A program made the position numbers and the translations under genes. From Isoetes taiwanensis (taxonomy: Eukaryota; Streptophyta; Lycopodiopsida; Isoetales; Isoetaceae), in assembly GCA_021234155.1 (NCBI GenBank), contig JAJEKV010000025.1:14880867-14944866 (forward strand): a stretch of DNA of 64,000 bases, given 5' to 3'. How positions within the stretch are numbered: the first letter of the stretch is position 1; each line of letters opens with the position of its first letter. Under the pieces are notes generated by a model that was not told the origin of the DNA, did no database searches, and saw only the letters and a list, made by a program, of their open reading frames with translations. Below, one piece after another: positions 9,669 to 20,149 of the stretch.

Positions 9669-10740
9669 TGTTACAGTGTGCTCCCAAAGGGCATAGCCGA
9701 ATCGGCCCCTTGACGGACGCCCATAAGCACGGAGTACTATTGGTCGCGATTGACACGCGCCCAGATTCAATGGGCCGTGTTGACTGTAATCAGTCTACGG
9801 TGACGAGATGCGAAGTAAATGGAATTAATGGCTAGCGGCGGGTAATGGTCCGCTAGGGGGCGCTAATATTATTAATATTAGCGCGACAAGAGCTAGCAGA
9901 GATTGATCGGGTCAAGACCCGTAAACTTACATGGTTAACATCAGTTGTTAATGTTAATGTAAGGCCCTAGGGGCAAATGTATTTAAATGTAAGTTAAGCT
10001 ATGGTTTTAATATGTAGTATTAAAGTGACACATGGCTTACATTGGCTCGATGGGTCTTGTAGAGACTGTTATATCAGAAAACAGAATCGTGGAGAAGGCC
10101 CGGCTGTCAGATCTCGAACAGAAGCTCTAGTGCATGGATTTGGATCGAACAAGGGCCTGATCTGGCCGGATTCAAGCATGCAGAACTGTTGGTGAACTCA
10201 AAGATGAGTTCTATAAAGCCCAAAGGTCGAATTCAAGCAGCACAATTGAACCGACGTTTCTGCCTTAACCGGTTGCTGTAGAATTCATGAATCAGGCTAT
10301 AGGGTCGGAATTGGATTCCAAAACTAATAGTGAGGCTTTGAGGGCAGTCTGCTACTGCCAATAGCCGGATTAAATCAGACCCATAGGGTCGGGTTGCAGC
10401 CAAGAGCTGGGTAACTGACCACAGGAGCAGTTTGACTCTGCCAAAGGTCGATCTGGATAAAGCCCCTGGTAGGTGCTGACGTCAGAGGGATTTCTTGAAG
10501 AAATCTGGGCTTGTGTTGGTGTTTTCTTAGCAGCAAGCCGACAAGTCTAGCGCGGGGGATCCGAGATACAAGGAGTGGGTGGTAGCTAGACGACGTCAAC
10601 ACGCGGGCGGGGATTATTTCTAAGGGAAAAATTTCTGCCGTGTAATAGTACGACCTACCCCGGTTCTCAAATATTTTTAGACTGTACGCACACCCAGTAA
10701 AGGAATACTCAATTCTGTCATGTTCTAAATATTCCAAACA
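9669..10740 (+). repeat. Presumed 3' LTR of the truncated gypsy element
   Basis: Begins TGTTACAGTG right after the polypurine tract. The right end is placed at ...ttccaaaca (10740) because that is the last CA before composition changes. With no 5' LTR in the window the end cannot be confirmed. It contains a perfect 11-bp hairpin at 9860-9884. No coding sequence recognised. Confidence 0.6.
9860..9884. repeat. Perfect hairpin inside presumed LTR
   Basis: Arms GCGCTAATATT and AATATTAGCGC (11 bp each) around a 3-base loop. A stem of this kind in an LTR could mark transcript-end or packaging structure; role unknown. Confidence 0.85.
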
Positions 10741-10858
10741 TTAAATATTATTTAGCTGCATTTCAGAGTCAACTACACACAATTCACATGCTGCATACAG
10801 TACACCACAATCACTGTACAACACAATAACCACTACATGACCACACTAAGCACCATAA

Positions 10859-11083
10859 CTAAGAAAACATGAATAACAGAAATAAACTAACCTGTGATTC
10901 CTCCAGATAGTGGGCAGCATGTTCTTCTCTTACATTTCTCTCCAATTTTCTAGTTCTAACATCCTTTGTGTTAGGAGACACTCTAGTGTTCTCAATCCAA
11001 AAATTTTGAATCTTTTCTATCTGTTCATCTGAAATTGCATCAAATCTTTTTAGCCCTCTTGTAAGAAACCCATTTCCCACCAT
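10859..11083 (-). pseudogene. First-exon-like fragment of an unrecognised gene
   Basis: The minus-strand frame opens with ATG at 11083: MVGNGFLTRGLKRFDAISDE, later VSPNTKDVRTRKLERNVREE and HAAHYLEESQ. A good donor (CAG|GTTAGT) follows at about residue 64, so the codons to 10859 are probably intron read-through. No downstream exon is recognisable before the LTR boundary near 10740, which may have removed the rest. The charged, regular composition looks genuinely protein-coding. Family unknown. Confidence 0.45.
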
Positions 11084-11838
11084 TGTAATCGATCTCTTCC
11101 CTCTTTTTTTTTTTTGCCTTTTGCGGGTTTTTCTTGGGTGGACACCTAATACCTTTCCAAGATCTCACTGGCTAATTTTGTCACTTGTTTCGAATGCGCC
11201 TGCTGGGTACGTATACATTGCAAGGCAAATATTCTTGGTCTGCTAGGCGGTCATTGCCGGTAGAGAGTTTCCTGCGATCGCATGGAGTCCCGTGAGGATC
11301 CTTATAACGATGCTCTTGGCTTCCAAATATTTTAATTCTTCACCTATAAATTTTCCAATGTTTTATCCCTCAAAACTCAAGTAAAATTTCTTTCTTCATG
11401 CTATCCTCAATTCTTTTGGTCCGCTTTATGAAAAGACATTAGCAAATTAAGGACAATACGGCGTTTCATCGCTTGCACTTCTTGATGAACCTGGATCCTT
11501 CGCCAGTGCGCAAGTTCCAATTTTTCTTCTCTTCTTCTTTTCCTCTGCGTCTTTTCTTCAACATTTCTTCTTCCTTGGTTCTTCTGCGTTTTCCCACGTG
11601 CGAAATGCCGGTTTGTGGACAGATTACCTCATTGACATCCATATCCACAATGGATTGGAGCTTGCAGCAGGGAGCGAGCGAAAGAACAGGACGTAGGCAA
11701 AGAACAGGAAGGGGCCAAAGAATAGGAATTTGAATTTTAGTTTTTGAAATTAGAATTTCCCCCACAAATTGGGACTCCATTCTTAAATAACGACAGTTGA
11801 GCGGTGCCATAATTATACTTTCATACCACAAAAGTGGC
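11084..11838. other. No gene recognised
   Basis: Contains a pyrimidine-rich stretch near 11100-11120 and short direct repeats of gaacagga(c/a)g between 11680 and 11730. Open frames here (such as minus 11466-11831) have low-complexity Lys/Glu/Arg translations and no motif. Confidence 0.4.
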
Positions 11839-12330
11839 TGCTTTGCATAATAGCAAGGTGCAAGAGAGACTTTGTGGTGAAGGGGCTAAGCCCCGATCAG
11901 AGCCCATTTACGGCAAATAAGCCTATTTATTTGCCATAATGGGCAAGCACGAGATTTAACCTCTTCAACCAACAAGTTTGAGATAATTTTTTCTCCATAG
12001 GTGCTATAACCATAATCACGAACAAAGAAGAGGTTTCTGGCAAGCTCGAGGATAGAAGCAAGTTTTTGGGCTGGAGCAACTAAACCCAAATTGTAATTCC
12101 TACTCATCCTCTCAACTATAAAGCTTGATCAGACCAACTTTTGCACGAAAATGGTTTCATCATTCCATATGGATTCAAGGCCTCATAAACAATAAACAGT
12201 TTATCATGATAAACAATTCATAGCCCGTTTATCATAGCATGTATGTGGATTATGGCTAATAATTAATTGACTTGAACTCGATGGCTAGGATCTATAATCT
12301 ACGAGGACCTATCACCTTCCGCCTAAGGTC
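11839..12330. repeat. Duplicon unit X, copy 1
   Basis: Starts ctttgcataatagcaaggtg and matches 16186-16286 plus 17353-17751 (split by a transposon) and 62041-62530. A minus-strand 73-codon frame (11886-12107, QKLASILELARNLFF) exists but is not preserved in the other copies, so I regard X as noncoding. A perfect 16-bp palindrome GTTTATCATGATAAAC lies at 12199-12214, and its core persists in the other two copies. Confidence 0.85.
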
Positions 12331-12430
12331 ATTTGACACAGTATTCCCTTGCCTTACATTGCATAAAGACAAGGTGCAAGCATCAGACAAGGTCATGCAT
12401 CCATTTAGGTTTTGATCTGGTGCTTATATT

Positions 12431-12972
12431 TTCTACAACATTTTAAAATTGCTTGATAACTTTTTCATGCCAATTTTATACATGTTCTATCTAGGTACAG
12501 CTAACCGGCTCGAAAATGTAACAAGCTCGAAAGGAAGTTGTGTTAGATATAAAGCATCCCACTTCCCTAGGAATATACTAACGTAGGCTAACGATTGAAT
12601 ATAGACGCTATTTTTTTAGCTGTATTCCATCTAACAAGCATGCTTTCCAAAATTATGGAGACAACCGTTCCATTTTCCATGACAAGTCCCGTTGGTTTCT
12701 GACCTTTTGAACATCAACCTACAAATGGAATCGACAAGTGATGAGTACAGATCCAAGTCTAATCCAGAACATGCGGTCCCTCAATTACAGAGCTCTGCAC
12801 AATATCCAATTGGATATACATCATGATTATTCACTAGTTGCACCACAAAGAGCATGTCACGAGAAATTTGTTCCTCATTTTGCACAGTAGCAGGCGGCAC
12901 AAACATGCCTCCTAAAAAATGATGAGGACCTCTGAATGATTTTGCACATAGTTTTGGTGCAGTCTCTGCCTA
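12431..12972 (-). pseudogene. Epimerase/PNPO gene, partial copy B
   Basis: Contains the 3' flank (12431-12600), the E13-like block (about 12605-12722), an E11 fragment (about 12765-12812, GPHVLDQ region) and an E6 fragment (about 12885-12972, LGGxFVPP with APKLCAKSF upstream). E7-E10 and E12 are deleted, joining E11-flanking intron directly to E6 at about 12884. Compared with copy A it retains a better acceptor (GCTAGGCAG) before E6. Confidence 0.8.
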
Positions 12973-13082
12973 GCATTAATGTAGCATCATATATAAATCA
13001 AATTGCCAGATAACCATTACAAAACTCTTTTTTTGTATTACCAAAAATTATCCGAGGCACATAAACAAACTAACCCGGTTAT

Positions 13083-14112
13083 TTCATGTCTCAACTAGCG
13101 GCTTTAATGAGCCCATCAAATGGGGGCTGGTTCACCTACAAATATCTATCGGTAAAGACGTGGCAAGGCAATGCATATTTATCACGTTATTTCAAAGGAC
13201 ATATAGTCCCTAGTCTACCGTTGTGGTTGCCGAATCGATAAAACTATATCCAAGATTCTCGCTCCATGCAAATGGGCAATTTGAGCTTGTTAAGTTAATA
13301 TATCTCTAAATTCTGGACTCTATTTTGAAGAACTAAATAAGCCCATATCCAAGTTGGCACCAAAAAAATGGGCATTTGAGCGTGCTAATGTCTAGATATC
13401 TCTAAAATAGTATACCATGTTGAAAAACTAAATAAACGAAAAGCAAGAATAGAAACAATTCGAACTCGCACCATTTTTTATCCCCTATTTTAAGTTGTAT
13501 CTCTCCAACTACACAACAGACAAAGAAGATCCTAAAGCTAAGAAAGGACATGCTCGTCATGAAATGCTAAGATCGGATAAGACACCGGTTTTCCACTTTG
13601 GAGAGTTATTGTGAAACATTACACGCACTTCCATTCTTGACTTATGCATAAACAGTTAACCGGCATTTCGGATCGAACTTTGTGTCATTTACATCACCAT
13701 CTTCAACATGCCAAGCGTAAGGAACATCAACCGAGACCATGTGTGGTGTCTCAACTAGCGGCTTAATGAGCCCATCAAATGGGGGCGTGGTTCACCTGTA
13801 AATATCTATCGAGAAAGACAGGCAAGGCGTATATTTGTCACGTTATTTCAAAGGGACATATAGTTCCTAGTCTACGGGTTGTGGTTGCCAAATCTAGAAT
13901 AAAACTATATCAAGATCTTTGCTCCATGCAAATGGGCATTTGAGCTTGTTAAGTTAATATATCTCTAAATTTTGGACTCTATGTTGAAGAACTAAATAAG
14001 CCCATATCCAAGTTGGCACTGCAAAATGGGCATTTGAGCTTGCTAACGTCTAGATATCTCTAAAATAGTAGACTTTGAAGAACTAAATAAACGAAAGCAA
14101 GAATAGAAACAA
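13083..14112 (-). pseudogene. Epimerase exon E5 copies and repeated intron unit R (copies a and b)
   Basis: E5, the epimerase segment missing from copy A, occurs here partially at 13083-13135 and more fully at about 13652-13795 (PPFDGLIK, then MVSVDVP...WHVE and TKFDPEM), with acceptor TTTACAG|GTGAACC. Each is preceded, in transcript direction, by intron unit R (13130-13640 and 13796-14112). R holds an internal dimer of about 105 bp built on gggcatttgagcttg...gaagaactaaataa. In E5 the SGWHVE-type glycine is changed. Confidence 0.8.
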
Positions 14113-14843
14113 CAAACACCTTATCAAATCATGTTAGGATTGTTGCCACTGGAAGTGGAGGCGCTGATCCAGACTATCACTTTTGTGAACAGATTATGTA
14201 GTACTTTCGATGATGATCAACTCCCAAGAAAAGCAATGGAAGCATCCACGCACACGGGCTGGTATAGAGATGTATTAGATTGGGCTTCTGCCTGGGGAAT
14301 CAACAGAACAAGCTGGCCGGATACAGAAATAGGTGTGCGGGATATGGTACAGTCACAGGCATTGAAGCGGATCTGGAATGAACCTGGCACTAAAATGGCT
14401 TATTACATGAAAGAGATCAATCCGATGTTGGTGTACTTAGATCAGACATACCTTCGCACCGGATCTCACGACACATGAGGCAAACCATTGCAAGATCTTC
14501 GGACTGCTCGCATAAGCTCCAAATAGAGACAGAAGATGGGCTGGTATTCCAAGAGAAGAACGGATTTGCTTGATGTGCACAGAAGGCGTTATTGAGGATG
14601 AAGAGCATGTGTTTCTAACATGCGCATCTTATGCAAGAATTAGAGAGTCTTTTGGTATCTGTTTTAGTAATTTCCATAGTCTCCTAGAGGTAGATCCAAA
14701 GCAACTAGGTTGCTATCTCAAAAAGGTCGAGTCACATAGATTGTTTTTGACTCAAATATGATCAAACATGTAAATGTAACTGCTGCTCCATGACCTCAAG
14801 GTCCAAAAGGGGCATGATAAATACTATTATTATTATTATTAAA
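14113..14843 (+). mobile_element. LINE, 5'-truncated copy 2
   Basis: Begins inside the ORF2 C-terminal region (TPYQIMLGLLPLEVEAL, aligned to TPYAIMLAKRGMFPLELEAL of the first LINE) directly after gaatagaaaca of intron unit R. Frames 14131-14478 and 14570-14761 carry the C-terminal protein: LDWASAWGINRTSWP, YLRTGSHDT, then CxxC and HVFLTC of an intact CCHC-like finger (MCTEGVIEDEEHVFLTC). It ends with six ATT units. 5' truncation is normal for target-primed reverse transcription. Confidence 0.9.
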
Positions 14844-16185
14844 CTTTTGTTGAGGTACTTAACTACTACAAATGGCATTTTGTCAACTGATAATGGACAT
14901 ATTTTGTAAAAATGTTCTCTATCTACTTAAACACAAGGTTTGTTCTTTCATTTTCCCCTTCACATCTTCAAATATGACAAATCCACAACTGCACAACTAC
15001 CACACATCACCCATTCCACAAATCCACGAGCATCGCTAATGCATGTTTCTAGTACAATATAGTTAAAACGGACAAACAATGTTGATGATTTTTTCCATGA
15101 ATTGTATCTAGAGGGCATATGTTGGGTCCTTTCTACTTTATATATCTCGTATGAGAAAGTTATAGGCCCTAAAATGATAGGGAAGTGCAGGAAGTAGTTA
15201 TTTGAAAAGAGAAGAAGAAGAAAATTTTGGCCTACATTCTGTCATTTATCATGTGCATAGGTTCTCATACAAAAATGTATGCCCCCCATGAGGACTTGAA
15301 CATGGGGCGGTAAATGATAAGGAAATTGTAGGAAGTATTTATTTGAGGAGAAGGAAAAGGAGAAGGAGAAGGAGAAGAAACTTGGGCCCTCGCTATTTCA
15401 CCTTGTTTCCCATGGGTATAAGTTCTCAGATGGATTAAATTGATAAGGGAATTGTAAGAGGAGGAGGAATTGGAGGAGGAGAAAGAACAAGGTGCCAGGG
15501 CATACTAGTTATATGACATTGGACTCATTTCCTCCCAACAAGGTGGGGATTCGAGAGTGTCCCCAATTATCTCGTCAGCGTGATCACATGTCACACGACT
15601 ACTCCAAAAGAGGAGGATAGGAGACACCTTACATTGTAGTCCCCACGAGGCCTTGAACATGAAGCCCTACAGTTGAGTTACATGTTATAAAATAATGCAT
15701 AAGCAGACAAAATACGCAAAAAATACTTTGACCTAACCATCTTATCAATGAAAATGAGGAAAAGTAAAACAAAAACAGCATAGTCTTTGACCCAAATCCA
15801 CGAAATTTTTTATATCTCTATGCCACATGTATTACCACCTCCTCCTGCTCAAAGATTTCAGAGAAGAGAATACAATAAGGAAACCCTTTTTATGCTTAAA
15901 AGTTAAAGGAAAGAGGAAGAGGAAGCCATTTCATATTGGCAGCATCCGATTGGACATATGAGGACGAATACACCACATCAACATTGTTTTGTTGCGTCCT
16001 GCCCTAACCACCTTACATTGAATGCAACTCGGTGGCCTCGAACTCGAGACATCGTTTGTCCTAAGACTACTGTGTTAGGATGAAACATGGCTTGTTCGCA
16101 TACAATGATGAAAAAAAAGGCCTCGGAAGTTCATGAGCTCATAGTATGTAAACATACACTTGTTGAAATCACAACACTATGCCTT
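14844..16185. repeat. Duplicon unit U, copy 1 (purine-rich)
   Basis: Starts ttttgttgaggtacttaactac, which recurs near 18603 and 40262. It continues through several G/A-rich runs (aggagaaggagaagg, gaggaggagg) and a conserved block ending in aaggtggggattcgagagtgtcccc. Diverged copies lie at 59820-60290, 61200-62040 and 63618-64000. No coding signal. Confidence 0.8.
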
Positions 16186-16225
16186 GCTTTGCATAATAGC
16201 AAGGTGCAAGAGGGACTTTGTGGTG

Positions 16226-16257
16226 AAGGAAGGAAGGAAGGAAGGAAGGAAGGAAGG
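16226..16257 (+). repeat. GGAA microsatellite
   Basis: About eight gaagg/ggaa units inside unit X (ttgtggtgaagg...ggggctaagcc). Unit X copy 1 at 11870 has one unit at this site, so this is a local expansion. Confidence 0.9.
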
Positions 16258-16286
16258 GGCTAAGCCCCGATCAGAGCCCAATTACG

Positions 16287-17352
16287 CATGGTTACCCGGA
16301 ACCGGAACGGGAACCGGAACGGCACCCCAAATTTCGGAACCGGAACCGGAACACTTCGGAACGGGAACATCCAACTTTGGAATTTTTAAAATTTGAAAAT
16401 GGATTTGGTGTTCCCATGAGCTAATTAACCTATTGAACTAGTTTTCAATTTTAAAATGTCAAAGGGTGATGTATAATAATGGCCAAATGAAAATATGGCT
16501 CTACCGTATTACATATTCTTATAAATGAACATAAAAACACCACATAGTTTAACTTTTATGACGAATATATCTTAAGCCATCATTATAAAACAGAAATCTT
16601 CTATTATAGCAAATATATGGCATGATGTGCTCTGCTTCTTCTTCCATTTAATTAAAGAGCAATAAACAAAACAAATGCACGAAAATCAATCAATCTATGA
16701 GTATGAATGAAATAAATAAATGCTGAAGAACATACCTTAAGATCATTCAATCAATGTAACTATTATGTGTGTTATGTGGCAGCAAATGGAACTTCAGTTC
16801 TCCCTGGCTGGCTTTCAACAATGATACAGATTTACTACTTATTCTAATGAAACAGAAGGAAAGAAAGAAAAGGAGCGTTTTGCTTGCTCTCTACCTATTC
16901 TCTGGAGTCTGACTGGAACTGGAACTTTAGAAGGGCTGCGTTGCTGCTTGCTTCTCTCCTCCTCTGGCGAAAGTGCTCGGCCATCAAACCAAATCGAGCT
17001 GACTGATCGAGAAATTTTGTATCCATACTATCCGGCCGGCCACTTTCGGTGGAAATGAAAAGAGTGGAGAAAGGGCTTTTACGCCTGCTATTTAATGAAT
17101 ATCGAGGGCCCAAACCTTTGCAAAATCAAAATTTGCAAAAGAAAAAGTGAAAAATAAGAAAAAAATGAAGGAAAAGGTCAAAACAAATTTTATAGTTGGG
17201 AACAACGTTCCCAACTTACCGGAACATTGTCGGAACGGCGTTCCGGGTAACATACACATTTGGAACGGGAACAAATGTTCCGGGAACGTGGCATGCCCCG
17301 GAACCTGTTCGGAACCGGAACGGCGTTCGGAACGCCGTTCCCGGTAACCATG
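16287..17352. mobile_element. hAT-like non-autonomous DNA transposon
   Basis: 1066 bp interrupting unit X. It is flanked by an exact 8-bp duplication CAATTACG (16279-16286 and 17353-17360), and its ends are inverted: CATGGTTACCCGG against CATGGTTACCGGG. The uninterrupted site is visible at about 11905. Subterminal regions are packed with ggaac/ggaacggg motifs on both sides, as expected for clustered transposase-binding sites. Interior frames show no transposase motif. The 8-bp target site and C/A-start termini indicate hAT. Confidence 0.92.
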
Positions 17353-17360
17353 CAATTACG

Positions 17361-17751
17361 GCAAATAAGCCTATTTATTTGCCATAATGGGCAAGCACGA
17401 GGTTTAACCTTTTCAATCGACAAGTTCGAGATAATTTTTTCCCATAGGTGGTATAGCCATAATCACGAACGAAGAATTTATGGCAAGCTCGAGGATAGAA
17501 GCAAGTTTTTTTTGCCGGAGCAACTAAACCCAAATGTAATTCCTACCCTTCCTCTCAACTATAAAGCTTGATTAGACCAACTTTTGCAAGAAAATTGTTT
17601 CATCATTCCGTATGGATTCAAGGCCTCATAAACATTACAGTTATCATGATAAACAATTCATAACCCGTTTATCATAACATGTAAGTGGATTATAGCTAAT
17701 AATTGACTTGCACTCGATGGCTGGGATCTATAATCTATGAGGACCTATTGC
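17361..17751. repeat. Duplicon unit X, copy 2, right part
   Basis: Continues unit X after the hAT insertion, matching 11912-12310, and includes the TTATCATGATAA palindrome core at 17641-17652. Similarity ends at about 17751, shortly before the inverted repeat at 17781. Confidence 0.85.
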
Positions 17752-17780
17752 TTAAGAGAGGTATAGCATCTTGAATGAGG

Positions 17781-17845
17781 GTGTTATGCCCTATTATAAC
17801 AAACGAGGGCCGGAGGCCCGAGTTTATTATAGTAGGGCATAACAC
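17781..17845. repeat. Long imperfect inverted repeat (hairpin)
   Basis: Arms of 31 bp (17781-17811 and 17815-17845) pair with about four mismatches around a 3-base loop. The outer ends are GTGTTATGCCCTA and TAGGGCATAACAC. ATGAG flanks both sides, so a tiny fold-back insertion is possible. Two of the mismatches are transitions that would allow G-U pairing in RNA. Confidence 0.85.
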
Positions 17846-18385
17846 ATGAGTTCTAGGATGTTATCCGCCTTAACAACCTGGGCCCGAGAGTATTGCTTAG
17901 AAGGGCATTGTGGAGAACCAGCCAAGAAAAGGCTTTGATCTTTGGGCAGGAATAAGAATTCCAGCTGGAGGAGAGAGTCTTTTTGAAAAATTAAGGGCAT
18001 GCTTCCGATCCTTCTCAGGGAGGCAAGTGTGGTAAATTTTGGAAACTTTATAACTTCTTTTCGCTTTGAAAAACCAGTTAAAGGGGGAGTGACTCTCACC
18101 CTTAACATCCTTACCCAGAAACGGGGAGTATGTCAAAACTACATGCTTATAGATGAATCTATGAGTGCCACTCCCACCCACTCTTTTTTTAATCTCTTTT
18201 TTTTTAATCTAACAAACTGAGTATCATTTGCCATCTCACTTTATCTCTTGATTTTTCATTCTTCCCCAAACAAAAGATAGAATGGGGAGAATAAAAGATG
18301 GGTGCATTGTTGTTCTCTAAGAGACGTCCTTTGACTCCCAAACTTGCTCTATGGTTTATGTTGTATCCTTTCTAAGCACAATGGG
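17846..18385. other. No gene recognised
   Basis: Overlapping frames on both strands (for example minus 17827-18108 and plus 17999-18220) show no known motif and no paralogue in the window. The bases near 18185-18215 are T-rich. Confidence 0.4.
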
Positions 18386-18670
18386 CAATTCGTTCGTAAG
18401 TGGCGCATTGGATAAAGATATTATCATTCTTGCAACTCAAAATTTGTTGTCTAGTAGTTTGTAATCTTCCAATGCTTGTATGTAATTCTTGTAAGCTCCA
18501 TATCTAAAACCACATAGCCACAATATCTAAGATTCTAGCATTCACCCTCACAACTTTTGAACGTGGCATTTCGAGCCTAAACTAGAAGTCTTTCTTACTC
18601 TTGTTTTAACCTTTTGTTGAGGTACTTAACTACTACAAACGGCATTCTGTCAACCGATAGTGGACGTTTT
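18386..18670. repeat. Paralogue of the 40052-40330 flank, start of unit U
   Basis: Shares gcaactcaaaatttgttg, gtttgtaatcttc, gaacgtggcatt and tgttgaggtacttaactac with 40060-40330, in the same order. It then breaks into an epimerase/PNPO E7 remnant at about 18710-18755. Confidence 0.8.
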
Positions 18671-18709
18671 TGTAAAATTAGTTACGAAACACCGGCAAAT
18701 AAAGAATCC

Positions 18710-19985
18710 GCTTCTTCAAACCACACTCAAAACTGCCAATGTTGAAATACATGTTTTGACAATGTCTCCTGCAAATATCTATCAGTAAAAACAGGCAAGG
18801 CAGTGCATATTTATTACGTTATTTCAGTGCACATATAGTCCCTAGTCTACGGGGTTGTGGTTGCCAAATCCAGAATAAAACTATATCCAAGCTACTGCTC
18901 CATGCAAATGGGCATTTGAGCTTGTTAAGTTAATATATCTCTAAATTTTGGACTCTATGTCGAAGAACTAAATAAACCCATATCCAAATTGGCACTGCAA
19001 AATGGGCATTTGAGCTTCCTAACGTCTAGATATCTCTAAATAAACGAAAGCAAGAATAGAAACAATTCCGAACTCTGCACCATCTTTTTATTTCCTATTT
19101 TAAGTTGTATCTCTCCAACTACATATCAGGACAAAGAAGATCCTAAAGCTAAGAAAGGACATGCTCATCATGAAATGCTAAGATCAGATAAGACACCGCC
19201 CCAATCGAGTTATTGTGAAACATTACAAGCACTTCCATTCTTGACTTATGCATAAACAAACTAACGAGCATTTCTGGATCAAACTTTGTGTCATTTACAT
19301 CACCATATTCAACATGCCAAGCAGAAGGGACATCAACTGAGACCATGCGTGGTGTCTCGACTAGCAGCTTAATGAGCCCATCAAATGGGGGCGGTTCACA
19401 CCGCAAATATCTATCAAGAAAAGACAGGCAAAGGCAAAGGCATATTTATCACGCGTTATTTCAAATAGACGTATAGTCCCTAGTAAAAACAGGCAAGGCA
19501 GGGCATATATCACGTTATTTCAGTGGACATATAGTCCCTAGTCTACTGGGTTGTGGTTGCCAAATCCAGAATAAAACTATATCCAAAATAATGCTCCATG
19601 CAAATAGGCATTTGAGCTTGTTAAGTTTATATATCTCTAAATATTGGACTCTATGTTGAAGAACTAAATAAGCCCATATCCAAGTTGGCACTGCAAAATG
19701 GGCATTTGAGCTTGCTAACGTCTAGATATCTCTAATAGACTACATGTTGAAGAACTAAATAAACTAAAGCAAGAATAGAAACAATTCCAAACTCTGCACT
19801 ATTTTTTTTATCCCGTATTTTAAGCTGTATCTCTCCAACTACACATCAGGACAAAGAAGATCCTTAAGCTAAGAAAGGACATGCTCATGATGAAATGCTA
19901 AGATCAGATAAGACACCAGTTTCCACTGGGAGAGTTATTGTGAAACATTACAAGCACTTCCATTCTTGACTTATGCATAGAAACA
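18710..19985 (-). pseudogene. Epimerase/PNPO fragments: E7 remnant, E5 copy c, intron unit R copies c and d
   Basis: A scrap of E7 (about 18710-18755, VWFEEA region) is joined to intron unit R copy c (18770-19255). Then comes E5 (about 19259-19400: PPPFDGLIKLLVETPRMVSV, FDPEMLVSL), then unit R copy d (19490-19985). The E5 acceptor here reads TTTGCG|GTGTG, where copies a and b have TTTGTAG or TTTACAG. E5 lacks the conserved glycine before WHVE (SAWHVE). Confidence 0.8.
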
Positions 19986-20149
19986 TCTACCATAAACAGC
20001 ACAAAATTAAAAGGCAGAGACATCTTCCACAATGAGAAAACATGACAGTGTTGCAGAACCAATGTAAATACGGCTTACAAAGGCAAGATCGCTGATTTCA
20101 AGTTAAGAAACTAAACAACTTCCCAATGTCAATAGTACTTTGCGGATTA

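Noticed and set aside
11886-12107. 73-codon minus frame in unit X
   Set aside because: Attractive translation, but the other two X copies break the frame; noncoding conservation pattern.
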